Assembly (NCBI RefSeq): GCF_013387495.1
Contig: NZ_JABZEE010000001.1
Location: forward strand, 310,001-374,000
DNA from: Streptomyces sp. PKU-EA00015
GTDB taxonomy: Bacteria; Actinomycetota; Actinomycetes; Streptomycetales; Streptomycetaceae
DNA: 64,000 nt
Direction: 5' to 3'
A model generated the notes under the pieces. It searched no databases and was not told where the DNA came from. It worked only from the letters and a program-made list of their open reading frames with translations. The translations under genes and the position numbers were made by a program. Below are positions 36,821-44,113 of this stretch, one piece after another (positions within the stretch are counted from its first letter, which is position 1; the number at the start of each line of letters is the position of its first letter).

Positions 36821-38020
36821 TTGGACAGCCAGAACGGGACCGGTCGCGCGCAGCGCCCCTACGACATCGTGCTCTTCGGGGCGACCGGGTTCGTCGGACA
36901 GCTCACCGCCGAGTACCTGGCGCGGTACGCGCCGGCCGACTGCCGGTGGGCGATCGCGGGCCGCAGCCGGGCGAAGCTGGAACGGCTGCGCGAGCGCCTC
37001 GCCGTCATCGCTCCCTCGTGCGCGGACCTGCCCCTGGTCGAGGCCGACGCGGACGACCCCCGCGCGCTGCGGGAGATGGCCGAGTCGGCACGGGTCGTCG
37101 CGACGACGGTCGGCCCCTACGTCCTGTACGGCGAGGCCCTGGTGGCCGCGTGCGCCGAGGCCGGGACGGACTACGCGGATCTGACGGGCGAGCCGGAGTT
37201 CGTGGACGCGATGTTCGTGCGCCACGACGCGCGTGCCCGCGAGACCGGCGCGCGCCTCGTCCACGCCTGCGGCTTCGACTCGGTCCCGCACGACCTGGGC
37301 GCCTTCTTCACGGTGCGGCAGCTGCCCGAGGGGGTGCCGCTGAAGGTCGACGGGTTCGTCAGCTCCAACGCGATGTTCTCCGGCGGGACCATGGCCTCGG
37401 CGCTCACGGCCATGGCGCGCGGCCGCGAGACGCTGCGCGCCGGGCACGAGCGCCGGCTGCACGAGCCGCGGCTGGTCGGGCGGCGCGCCCGCGCACCGCT
37501 GGGGACACCGCACTTCAACCGGGAGACGGGCGCGTGGGCGCTGCCGCTGCCGACGATCGACCGGCAGATCGTGGCGCGTTCGGCGCGCGCGCTGGAGCGT
37601 TACGGCCCGGACTTCCGCTACCGCCACTACGCGGCGGTCGCGTCGCTGCCGGTGGCGCTCGCCGGCCCGGCGGCTGTGGGTGCGGGCTTCGCCCTCGCCC
37701 AGATCCCGGCCGCGCGCAGGTGGTTGATGAGCCGCTACGCACCGGGCGAGGGCCCGAGCCCGCAGCGCCGCGCGAAGAGCTGGTTCTCGGTCCGCTTCGT
37801 GGGCGAGGGCGGTGGCCGCCGCGTGTTCACGGAGGTGTCGGGCGGGGACCCCGGGTACGACGAGACGGCGAAGATCCTGGCGGAGTCGGCGCTGTGTCTC
37901 GCCTTCGACGAACTGACTTCGGGCGGGGGCCAGTTGACCACGGCGGTGGCGATGGGCGACGCGCTGCTGGACCGGCTGCGGGTGCGGGGGGTGCGGTTCC
38001 GGGTGGCGGCGGTGCGGTAG
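36821..38020 (+). CDS. Saccharopine dehydrogenase-like / trans-acting enoyl reductase family protein
   Basis: The 399-residue protein begins with a Rossmann motif, YDIVLFGATGFVGQLTAEYL, and has GRSRAKLERL, VVATTVGPYVLYGEALVAAC and HACGFDSVPHDLGAF. These are hallmarks of the saccharopine-dehydrogenase-like reductases that include the mycobacterial trans-acting enoyl reductase. A hydrophobic stretch (about 265-290) suggests membrane association. The TTG at 36821 has GGAGGAG 3 nt before it. It is divergent from the beta-oxidation operon across 233 bp. A role in reducing unsaturated acyl chains is plausible but not shown. Confidence 0.85.
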   Translation: MDSQNGTGRAQRPYDIVLFGATGFVGQLTAEYLARYAPADCRWAIAGRSRAKLERLRERLAVIAPSCADLPLVEADADDPRALREMAESARVVATTVGPYVLYGEALVAACAEAGTDYADLTGEPEFVDAMFVRHDARARETGARLVHACGFDSVPHDLGAFFTVRQLPEGVPLKVDGFVSSNAMFSGGTMASALTAMARGRETLRAGHERRLHEPRLVGRRARAPLGTPHFNRETGAWALPLPTIDRQIVARSARALERYGPDFRYRHYAAVASLPVALAGPAAVGAGFALAQIPAARRWLMSRYAPGEGPSPQRRAKSWFSVRFVGEGGGRRVFTEVSGGDPGYDETAKILAESALCLAFDELTSGGGQLTTAVAMGDALLDRLRVRGVRFRVAAVR

Positions 38021-38240
38021 GGGGCGCTGCGGGGTGGGGGGCGAGGTGGGGGCCGCTGCGCGGGGCCGTTCCCCCACCCCGCCCTTCCCCTACGGCCTGG
38101 CGGCCGTGGGCGGTACCCCCATCGTGAACTGGGCTCCGCCCGGGACCCGTACCGCGCTTCGCGCGTGTCCTCGAACTCCCCTACGGCCTGGCAGCCGTGG
38201 CTAGGGCCCCGCGAAGCCAGGGGGAGTGCCCCCAGACGAT

Positions 38241-38334
38241 GATTTCGCGCAGCGAAATCCAGCCCCGTCGGCGCTTGAGGCACGAGCCCTGCACAGGAGC
38301 GCCGCGCACAACCAGCCCCGCCGGCGATTGAGGC
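38241..38334. repeat. Hairpin and two copies of a dispersed Streptomyces intergenic motif
   Basis: CAGCCCCGTCGGCGCTTGAG (38260) and CAGCCCCGCCGGCGATTGAG (38313) are two copies of a GC-rich motif that I recognise as common between Streptomyces genes. Just left is a perfect 8-bp hairpin, GATTTCGC-GCA-GCGAAATC (38241-38259). The interval 38021-38361 also repeats CCCCTACGGCCTGG (38089 and 38179) and holds no gene. Confidence 0.65.
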
Positions 38335-38361
38335 GCAGGGTTCGGGGCAGCGCCCCGAGGG

Positions 38362-39054
38362 TTACGGCGTCGCCTCGCGCAAGGCGCGGCGGCACAGCGC
38401 GTCCGCGTGGCGGGTCGTCTCCGGGACGCGGAAGCGCGGCGCCAGGCGCAGCACATGTGCGCAGGCCGCGTCCAGCATCACCCGGTGGCCGACCGAGACG
38501 TACACCGGCTTCACACCCGACTGCGTCCGCAGCGCCCGTCCCACCTCCTCGCCGTCCTCGGCGCGCAGCGGCGCGAAGTCACCGCGCCGGTCGCCCAGTT
38601 CGCCGTGTGAGAAGACGAACGGGTTCTTCGCGACCCCGATCACCGGCAGCCCCGTCAGCACACCGAGGTGGCTGGCGAGGCCGAAGCGCCGTGGATGGGC
38701 CCGTCCGTAGCCGTCGCAGACGACCAGACCGGGGCCCACCGGCAGGGACTCCAGCGCGGCCAGCACCGTCGGGATCTCCCGGAACGCGAGCAGCCCGGGG
38801 ACGTAAGGGAAAGAGACCCGGCCGATCGCCGTGGACCGCGCCACGACCTCCAGGGTCGCGGCGTCGAGCACGACGGCCGCCGCGGCGACGATGTCCCGCT
38901 CGTCGTCGTACGCCACGTCGACACCGGTCACCAGCCCCGTGCCGGGCGGCGGCCCGGCCTCGTCGAGGACGACGCGCGTGCGCAGTTCGTCCTGGACGGC
39001 CAGGGCCGCCGCCTCGGTCTCGGGCCAGCCCGCGGGAATGTCGACGATCTCCAT
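38362..39054 (-). CDS. nfi: Endonuclease V (deoxyinosine 3'-endonuclease)
   Basis: The 230-residue protein contains all endonuclease V landmarks: GVDVAYDDE with the metal-binding aspartate, FPYVPGLLAFREIPTVLAAL, the DGYGRAHPRRFGLASHLG loop and IGVAKNPF. It nicks DNA one base 3' of deoxyinosine as a first repair step. Length is in the usual 220-240 range. The ATG at 39054 is clear. It is divergent from the YciI gene by 40 bp. Confidence 0.92.
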   Translation of the reverse strand: MEIVDIPAGWPETEAAALAVQDELRTRVVLDEAGPPPGTGLVTGVDVAYDDERDIVAAAAVVLDAATLEVVARSTAIGRVSFPYVPGLLAFREIPTVLAALESLPVGPGLVVCDGYGRAHPRRFGLASHLGVLTGLPVIGVAKNPFVFSHGELGDRRGDFAPLRAEDGEEVGRALRTQSGVKPVYVSVGHRVMLDAACAHVLRLAPRFRVPETTRHADALCRRALREATP

Positions 39055-39094
39055 GGTCCGATCAGCCTAAGCCGCGCCGGGTAACCTGGCGATC

Positions 39095-39394
39095 ATGTTC
39101 GTAATGGAATTGACCTACACCGCTCCCGTCGAGCGCGTCGAGGAGCTCCTCGACGCGCACGTCGAGTGGCTGGACGCGCTCTACGAGGAGGGCGTGTTCA
39201 TCGCCTCCGGACGGAAGAACCCGCGCGACGGCGGCGTGATCCTCGCCGTCGGGGACGGCCGCGAGCGGATCGAGCGGATCGCGGCGGCCGACCCCTTCGT
39301 CATGGGCGAGGTGTGCACCTACCGGATCACGGAGTTCATCGCGACCAAGACCGCTCCGGAACTCGCCCCCTACCGGCAGCAGTTGCCGTCGTAA
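39095..39394 (+). CDS. YciI family protein
   Basis: The 99-residue protein has the YciI dimeric alpha/beta barrel pattern: MELTYTAPVERVEELLDAHV with a conserved histidine, GVFIASGRKNPRDGGVILAV, and ERIAAADPFVMGEVCTYRIT with the AADPF motif. Members are small soluble proteins that may catalyse lyase-type reactions; the His-Asp pair resembles the active site of chloromuconolactone dehalogenase. The product of this gene has no known substrate. It is convergent with the BNR-repeat gene, with a 10-bp gap. Confidence 0.9.
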   Translation: MFVMELTYTAPVERVEELLDAHVEWLDALYEEGVFIASGRKNPRDGGVILAVGDGRERIERIAAADPFVMGEVCTYRITEFIATKTAPELAPYRQQLPS

Positions 39395-39404
39395 CGGCGC
39401 CCGG

Positions 39405-40508
39405 TCAGAACTCCAGGCGCGCGACCCGGCCCTTCTCGCCCGACGCCCAGCACCCGAAGTCGGGCGTGCAGTCGACGGTGTCGAACGATCCGCTGTCGAC
39501 GGTGCGCCAGGTGCGGCCGCCGTCGACCGTGAGATCGGTACCGGTCGGACCGACAGCGAGTGCCGCCGACTTCAGGTGCGGCAACCACGCGACGCCCGAG
39601 CGGTACGCGGGCGGCGGTGTCGCCGCCTGGCGCCAGCTGCGCCCGCCGTCCGCCGTGACGGCCGCGGCCCGGGGTGATGCCTCGCCGCTGCGGTAGTCGC
39701 CGCCGACGGCGATGCCCTGCTCGCGGTCGCGGAAGGCGAGGGCGAAGACTCCGCGCGCGGGATCCCCGGCCGGCACGGTCGACTCGGCGACGCTCCAGTT
39801 CAGTCCGCGGTCGGCGGAGTGCAGGACCCGGGCCGTGGCGCCTCCCCCGGTGGCCAGCCAGACGTCCTTCGGGCCGGAGGAGACCAGGCACTGGCCGCTC
39901 GCGGCGAAGCCCGCCTCGCCCGGCAGGGCGGCCGGCATGCCGTCGCTCGGCAGCACCTTCCAGGACCGGCCCCCGTCACCGGTGGACAGGATCCGGTACT
40001 TGCCGTCGACCGGGTCGCTCATGGCGAGCCCGTGGCGGTGGTCGAAGAAGGTGACGCAGTCGTAGAAGGCTCGCGGATCGGTGTTGCGGAACGACTCGGT
40101 CCAGGTCTTCCCGCCGTCGTCGGTGCGCAGGACGCGGGACGCCTCCCCCTCGCCGATGGCGAGAACGACGGCCCGGCGGGCGTCGAACGCCTCGACGTCC
40201 CGGAACTCCAGCTCCCCCGCCCCTGGCGGCGAGACGTTCAGCCAGGTACGGCCGCCGTCACCCGTGCGCAGCACCGTCCCCTTGGATCCCGCCACCCACG
40301 CCACCTTGCGGCTGACCGGCGCGAGGCCCCGGAAGCGCACGTCGGTGCCGGTCTCCTTCAGCTTCCAGGCGGGCGTCGCCGCGGCCGCGCGCGTGTCCGC
40401 CTCCGCGGCCGGCCGGGCCGCCTGGGCCGGTACGGCGAGCACCGCGGAAACCGCAGCCGCGCACAGCCCCACCGACACCATTCGTCTCGTCTTCCCCTTG
40501 GACGTCAT
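39405..40508 (-). CDS. Secreted beta-propeller protein with BNR/Asp-box repeats
   Basis: The 367-residue protein has a signal peptide (about 1-35, ending AQAARP) and at least five Asp-box repeats of the S/T-x-D-x-G-x-x-W type: TGDGGRTWLNV, TDDGGKTWTES, TGDGGRSWKVL, TADGGRSWRQA, TVDGGRTWRTV. This makes a propeller like YCF48/sialidase-fold proteins. There is no sialidase catalytic arginine triad that I can identify, so an oxidoreductase or sialidase name would be overcalling. The ATG at 40508 precedes the signal peptide. Confidence 0.8.
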   Translation of the reverse strand: MTSKGKTRRMVSVGLCAAAVSAVLAVPAQAARPAAEADTRAAAATPAWKLKETGTDVRFRGLAPVSRKVAWVAGSKGTVLRTGDGGRTWLNVSPPGAGELEFRDVEAFDARRAVVLAIGEGEASRVLRTDDGGKTWTESFRNTDPRAFYDCVTFFDHRHGLAMSDPVDGKYRILSTGDGGRSWKVLPSDGMPAALPGEAGFAASGQCLVSSGPKDVWLATGGGATARVLHSADRGLNWSVAESTVPAGDPARGVFALAFRDREQGIAVGGDYRSGEASPRAAAVTADGGRSWRQAATPPPAYRSGVAWLPHLKSAALAVGPTGTDLTVDGGRTWRTVDSGSFDTVDCTPDFGCWASGEKGRVARLEF

Positions 40509-40696
40509 GGCGCTGGAAGCTAGCCCACGGGCCCTATGCCGTCCAGAGTGCGAGACGGCGTACCGCACGGGGCCGGGGCCGTGACACAGCTCACTCACCA
40601 CTCGGATGCACGGATTCCGTTGCTCCGGCGTCTTCCGTGGTGCCCGGGAACCCCGGGCCGGACGATCCCACCGAGCCGCACACGAAGGAGCGGGCC

Positions 40697-41113
40697 TTGC
40701 CCACCGTCATCGAGCAGGCCGTTCAGGCGCGCCTCGTCGCCCCCGCACCCCGCATGGAGTCGGTTTTGGCGACGCTGCACTACGACCGCCGGGACCCCTT
40801 CGCCGTGCGTATCGACTTCCCGGCCCCGGCGACGCTGGAGGGCGCCGACATCTCGTGGGCCTTCTCGCGCGAGCTGCTGGCCGAGGGCGTCCGCGCGGCG
40901 ACCGGCATCGGCGACGTCCGCGTGCGGCCGTACGGCTACGACCGTACGGTGCTGGAGTTCCACGCCGCCGAGGGCACCGCGGTGGTGCACATCCGCACCG
41001 GTGAGCTGCTCCGCTTCCTCGACCGGGCGCAGGCCCTGGTGCCGGCGGGCAGCGAGCATCTGCACCTGGACCTCGACGACGACCTCGCCGAGCTGCTGGG
41101 CGACGCCCGCTGA
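40697..41113 (+). CDS. SsgA-like sporulation and cell-division regulator (SALP)
   Basis: The 138-residue protein fits the SsgA/SsgB family, found only in morphologically complex actinobacteria: LVAPAPRMESVLATLHYDRR, DPFAVRIDFP, ISWAFSRELLAEGVRAATGI, GDVRVRPYGYDRTVLEFHAA and AEGTAVVHIRTGELLRFLDR. These proteins guide septum placement and spore maturation. The TTG at 40697 has GAAGGAG 6 nt upstream and gives normal family length. The paralogue (SsgB-G) cannot be fixed by eye. A strong terminator follows. Confidence 0.9.
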   Translation: MPTVIEQAVQARLVAPAPRMESVLATLHYDRRDPFAVRIDFPAPATLEGADISWAFSRELLAEGVRAATGIGDVRVRPYGYDRTVLEFHAAEGTAVVHIRTGELLRFLDRAQALVPAGSEHLHLDLDDDLAELLGDAR

Positions 41114-41119
41114 CCCTCC

Positions 41120-41142
41120 CCCTACGCCCTGTGGGCGTAGGG
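41120..41142 (+). terminator. Hairpin terminator after the SsgA-like gene
   Basis: CCCTACGCC and GGCGTAGGG pair perfectly around CTGTG, 7 bp after the stop codon. Confidence 0.75.
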
Positions 41143-41207
41143 CCCCCGGTCACCGATCCAGCCATGCTGGGCGCGCTGGATCTTCGCCGAGTATGCGGAC
41201 AGCCACA

Positions 41208-42020
41208 TCAGTGATCCTCGGTGCCGCTGCGGCCGTGACGTCCGGTCCCGGCACTGGGCCTAGCGGTGCGCACGGTGAAGGCGGCGGTGCGGACGGTGCC
41301 TTCGTGCTTGAAGTCGAGGAAGAGCCGGTAGGAGCCGTTGCTGGGGGCGGCGGCCATGAAGGAGATGTCGGGCCCGGGCCTGGTGGTGCCGTCGCCGGGC
41401 TCACCTTCGGGGTGGACGTGGAGGTAGGCGAGGTCTCCGAAGCGCAGGGCGACGAGGTGACCGTAGGCACCGAGGTAGGGCTCGAGGTCGGTGATGGGCT
41501 TGCCGTTCCGGGCAACGCTCAGCGTCAGCTTGCTCATCGTGCCAGCGGCGAGCTCGCCGTCCAGGGTGACGGTGTAGCCGTCGACTTCGGCTGTGGCCTT
41601 GGGTGCGGGCAGGTCCCGGGGCTGGTAGGAGCCGGCGGCTGCGAGGTCCGCACCGAGGGTCAGGGCGTGGGCGCCCTGACCGGCGGGGGTGAAGTCGGCG
41701 AAGACGCGGTAGTCGCCTGCCGCGGGCAGGTCGACGGGGGTGCTCCACGTGCCGTCGGGCTCGAGGCTGGGGTGCAGGTGGCGGAAGGTGTTCAGGTCGC
41801 GTGAGGCGAGGATGAGGTGCAGGTCCTTCCCGTGGGCCTCGTTGTACTTGGTGACGGGCTTGCCGCTGTCGTCCTTGATGGCGAAGCGCAGCGGGGTTTC
41901 CTGGCCGGCCGTGATGCGCGGGGTCTTCAGCTCGAGGGTGTAGCCGTCCTGGGAGACCTGCAGTCCTCCAGGCACGGCGGGGACGTTTTCGGCGTGCTGG
42001 CCGCCGCTGCCGTGGTTCAT
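41208..42020 (-). CDS. Exported-type metal-linked protein that has lost its N-terminal anchor
   Basis: The 270-residue product contains two related beta-domains: GGLQVSQDGYTLELKTPRIT, GKDLHLILASRDLNTFRHLHP, and a second part with GHLVALRFGDLAYLHVHPEG and YRLFLDFKHEG. The conserved His-rich motifs (FRHLHP, LHVHPE) suggest copper or other metal handling. Streptomyces homologues that I recall begin with a membrane or signal segment. Here the ATG at 42020 starts directly at MNHGSGGQHAEN, and that missing segment is found as a separate 30-codon frame just upstream. GAGGG lies 8 nt before the ATG. A CsoR-like operator lies at 42164. Confidence 0.75.
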   Translation of the reverse strand: MNHGSGGQHAENVPAVPGGLQVSQDGYTLELKTPRITAGQETPLRFAIKDDSGKPVTKYNEAHGKDLHLILASRDLNTFRHLHPSLEPDGTWSTPVDLPAAGDYRVFADFTPAGQGAHALTLGADLAAAGSYQPRDLPAPKATAEVDGYTVTLDGELAAGTMSKLTLSVARNGKPITDLEPYLGAYGHLVALRFGDLAYLHVHPEGEPGDGTTRPGPDISFMAAAPSNGSYRLFLDFKHEGTVRTAAFTVRTARPSAGTGRHGRSGTEDH

Positions 42021-42109
42021 CGCTGTGTCCCTCTGATGGTTGGCGTGCGGGGACCGAACGTGGCCGCGAGGACGGCGCCGTAGAGGCCGATCTCGGCGGC
42101 AGTGTTCAT
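42017..42109 (-). pseudogene. 30-codon leader frame: detached N-terminus of the downstream gene
   Basis: From ATG 42109 the frame reads MNTAAEIGLYGAVLAATFG, the typical membrane or signal start of this family, then PRTPTIRGTQR and stop at 42017-42019. The stop overlaps the ATG of the downstream gene (ATGA). The arrangement suggests that a small deletion or frameshift cut the signal from the body of the protein; the ribosome might still re-initiate at 42020. Confidence 0.6.
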
Positions 42110-42163
42110 GCTCTCTCGTCAAGGCTGGCGCCGAGCGCCCGGGACCATCACCTCAGCCCGCAT

Positions 42164-42178
42164 TACCCCAAGGGGGTA
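42164..42178. promoter_or_regulatory. CsoR-like copper operator
   Basis: TACCCC-AAG-GGGGTA is a perfect inverted repeat matching the pattern of actinobacterial CsoR sites (TACCCC then GGGGTA). It lies 55 bp before the first ATG (42109) of the metal-linked gene and downstream of the DUF4396 gene, so copper-induced expression is expected. Confidence 0.65.
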
Positions 42179-42247
42179 CGAATCAAGAGCTTCCCGGAAC
42201 GCCAGGCGGCTGCATTACCTGGCACCTCAATCTGGTGACCGCTCTCA

Positions 42248-42772
42248 TCAGTGGTAGGCGTGGACGACGGCGTGGCCCTTGCCGCGGCCGATCATCCACT
42301 TGTTGACCGGGGTCGTGATCAGGAAGGCGACGGCGAATCCGCCGAGCAGCGCCGACCAGAACAGCCCGTCCGAGAGGTGGGCGTCCATCGCGCCGGGGGT
42401 CAAGGCGATGATGACGTTGTCCACCAGCTCCATCACGGCGATGGAAACGGTGTCGGCGGCGAGGGCCACCTTGATCGCGGTCTTCAGGTTCAGGCCGGCC
42501 CGGATGACGGCGAACAGCGTGAAGGAGTAACCGAAGAGGAACGCGAGCGCGATCGCGAGAGCCATAGTGGGCACGTTGCCCCACAGCAGGGCGGTACCGA
42601 TGACCATGCCCAGGATCTCGCCGATCGCGCACCCGGTCAGACAGTGCAGCGTCGCCTTCGCCGCCGTGCCCCAGGACGCTCCGCCGGGCATCGCATGGTC
42701 GGCGTGAGCATGGTGGTCCTCGTGCAGGACGTGGTCGTGCGCGGCTTCGCTGTGGTGAGTGCTGTGATCCAT
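42248..42772 (-). CDS. DUF4396 membrane protein with His-rich N-terminus
   Basis: The 174-residue protein starts with a His/Asp-rich tail (MDHSTHHSEAAHDHVLHEDH and on) likely to bind metal, followed by DUF4396: WGTAAKATLHCLTGCAIGEI, TALLWGNVPTMALAIALAFL, LKTAIKVALAADTVSIAVME and a last segment ending VNKWMIGRGKG. Four membrane segments are likely. DUF4396 genes often sit beside copper genes, which fits the neighbouring CsoR-like site and metal-linked gene. The ATG at 42772 has GAAGG about 5 nt upstream. Confidence 0.88.
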   Translation of the reverse strand: MDHSTHHSEAAHDHVLHEDHHAHADHAMPGGASWGTAAKATLHCLTGCAIGEILGMVIGTALLWGNVPTMALAIALAFLFGYSFTLFAVIRAGLNLKTAIKVALAADTVSIAVMELVDNVIIALTPGAMDAHLSDGLFWSALLGGFAVAFLITTPVNKWMIGRGKGHAVVHAYH

Positions 42773-42794
42773 GGCCCTTCACCCCAATCCCACC

Positions 42795-42819
42795 TTTCAG
42801 TGTGGCCCTCCCACTGAAA
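42795..42819. promoter_or_regulatory. Inverted repeat before the DUF4396 gene
   Basis: TTTCAGTG (42795-42802) and CACTGAAA (42812-42819) are perfect inverted repeats around 9 nt, 23 bp upstream of the start codon. It could be an operator or a 5' UTR hairpin. An imperfect CsoR-like sequence, AACCCCCAGGGTAT, lies at 42832-42845. Confidence 0.45.
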
Positions 42820-42950
42820 CTCACACCACAACAACCCCCAGGGTATTTCCCAGGCGCGCGTTCCTTCTTTGCGTACGCCGCTGTGTGAGCGGTGGCGAGC
42901 GGACGCCGGCCGAGAGGTCGGTATCGGGTCGGCGAGGCGCGCGAAAGACC

Positions 42951-43775
42951 CTAGCGGTCGCTCCGGCGCTCCCCCATCAGGGCGTTGAGCCGCCCGTAGT
43001 CCTCACCGTCGGTCAGTGCCGTGTACGTGCCCGTCTCCAGCAGCTCGGCGGCGGCCCGGCGCACCACGGCGTGGGCGGCCTGCGCGATACCCGACCCGAC
43101 GCTGACGCGCGCCGCCCCGCGCCGGCCCAGCTCGGCGGCGTCGGGCGCGCCCGGGCCCGCCATCACGTTCAGCGGCGCGTCGATCCCCTTGGCCAGCGCC
43201 TCCACGGTCCCCGGGTCGACCACGCCCGGTACGAAGATCCCGTCCGCTCCGGCGGCGACGCAGTCCGCGGCCCGCCGGAGCGTCTCGTCCAGCCGGTCCG
43301 CCTCCGTGCCGATTCCCGCGAGGTAGACGTCGATGCGGGCGTTGACGAAGAGGGGGACCTCCGCCGCGTCCGCCGCGGCCCGCGCCGCCGTGATCCGGCG
43401 GACGTGCTCGTCGGCCGGGCGCAGGCCGTCCTCGATGTTGACGCCCACGGCACCCGCGTCCAGCACGGCGCGCACGGTCGCGGCGACGCCGTCGGCGTCG
43501 GCCGCGTAGCCGCCCTCGATGTCCGCCGTGACCGGCACGCCGACGGCCGAGGCGATACGCGCCACCTGGGCGAGAGCCGCGGCCCCCTCCAGCCGGTCGC
43601 CGTCGGCGGTGCCGAGGTCCCAGGCGACGCCGGCGCTGGTGGTGGCGATCGCCGCGGCGCCCGCGTCCTCGATGATGCGGGCGCTCGCCGTGTCCCAGGC
43701 GTTGGGGAGCAGCAGCGGACGGCCGGGGGTGTGCAGGGCATGGAAGCGGCGCGCGAGGTCACGAAGGTTCGTCAT
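42951..43775 (-). CDS. Isocitrate lyase/PEP mutase family protein
   Basis: The 274-residue TIM-barrel protein has the family signature LLLPNAWDTASARIIEDAGA, VPVTADIEGGYAADADGVAA with the metal-binding Asp/Glu, GVNIEDGLRP and PLFVNARIDVYL. These correspond to the PEP mutase and methylisocitrate lyase superfamily; the KKCGH loop of true isocitrate lyases is absent, so 2-methylisocitrate or oxaloacetate-type chemistry is possible but unassigned. ATG 43775 is used; a TTG at 43787 would add four residues. It is divergent from the ABC-F gene. Confidence 0.85.
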   Translation of the reverse strand: MTNLRDLARRFHALHTPGRPLLLPNAWDTASARIIEDAGAAAIATTSAGVAWDLGTADGDRLEGAAALAQVARIASAVGVPVTADIEGGYAADADGVAATVRAVLDAGAVGVNIEDGLRPADEHVRRITAARAAADAAEVPLFVNARIDVYLAGIGTEADRLDETLRRAADCVAAGADGIFVPGVVDPGTVEALAKGIDAPLNVMAGPGAPDAAELGRRGAARVSVGSGIAQAAHAVVRRAAAELLETGTYTALTDGEDYGRLNALMGERRSDR

Positions 43776-43859
43776 GCCCGCACTCAATCAGTGCTTCCCC
43801 TGCCGTGGCTGGCAGTTTTCCGTCATCAACGCGGGTGCCCCGGCGGCCCGTTAAATGCT

Positions 43860-43888
43860 TTGACAGCCCGGCGGGCCGGTCCTAGCGT
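43860..43888 (+). promoter_or_regulatory. Strong vegetative promoter of the second ABC-F gene
   Basis: TTGACA (43860-43865), a 17-bp spacer and TAGCGT (43883-43888) form a near-consensus promoter for the main sigma factor. Initiation near 43895 leaves a leader of about 220 nt before the ABC-F start codon. Confidence 0.75.
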
Positions 43889-43914
43889 GTGCGACGGTTC
43901 TGTTGTCGTCGATC

Positions 43915-44113
43915 GGAGTAGGACGTTGCTCGTCTGAGGTCACGAGACACCGTGCGGCCCGGCCTTTGCCCGCGCGCACGTGTGCGACCTCGACGCTCTG
44001 CCGTCCGCTTTCCGCCCGACCGGGACCTCTTCTCGTTCCCGTACGGCTCCGTCGCCACGTGTCCCGGTGTCTCCACCGTTGCCCCGCCCCTTCCACGCGA
44101 CCCGGAGACCCGT
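43915..44113 (+). promoter_or_regulatory. Long leader with mini-ORF and possible Shine-Dalgarno-masking hairpin
   Basis: A GGAG (43915-43918) is placed 7 nt before TTG-CTC-GTC-TGA (43926-43937), a three-codon frame with initiation signals. Further down GAGGTC (43935-43940) can pair with GACCTC near 43984. GTCTCC (44069-44074) can pair with GGAGAC (44104-44109), the ribosome-binding site of the ABC-F gene. The layout is like leaders of antibiotic-resistance ABC-F genes, where a stalled ribosome frees expression. Structure is by inspection only. Confidence 0.45.

Noticed and set aside
39405..40508. Sialidase activity for the BNR-repeat protein
   Set aside because: Asp-boxes are present, but the catalytic arginine triad and the Tyr/Glu pair were not identified.
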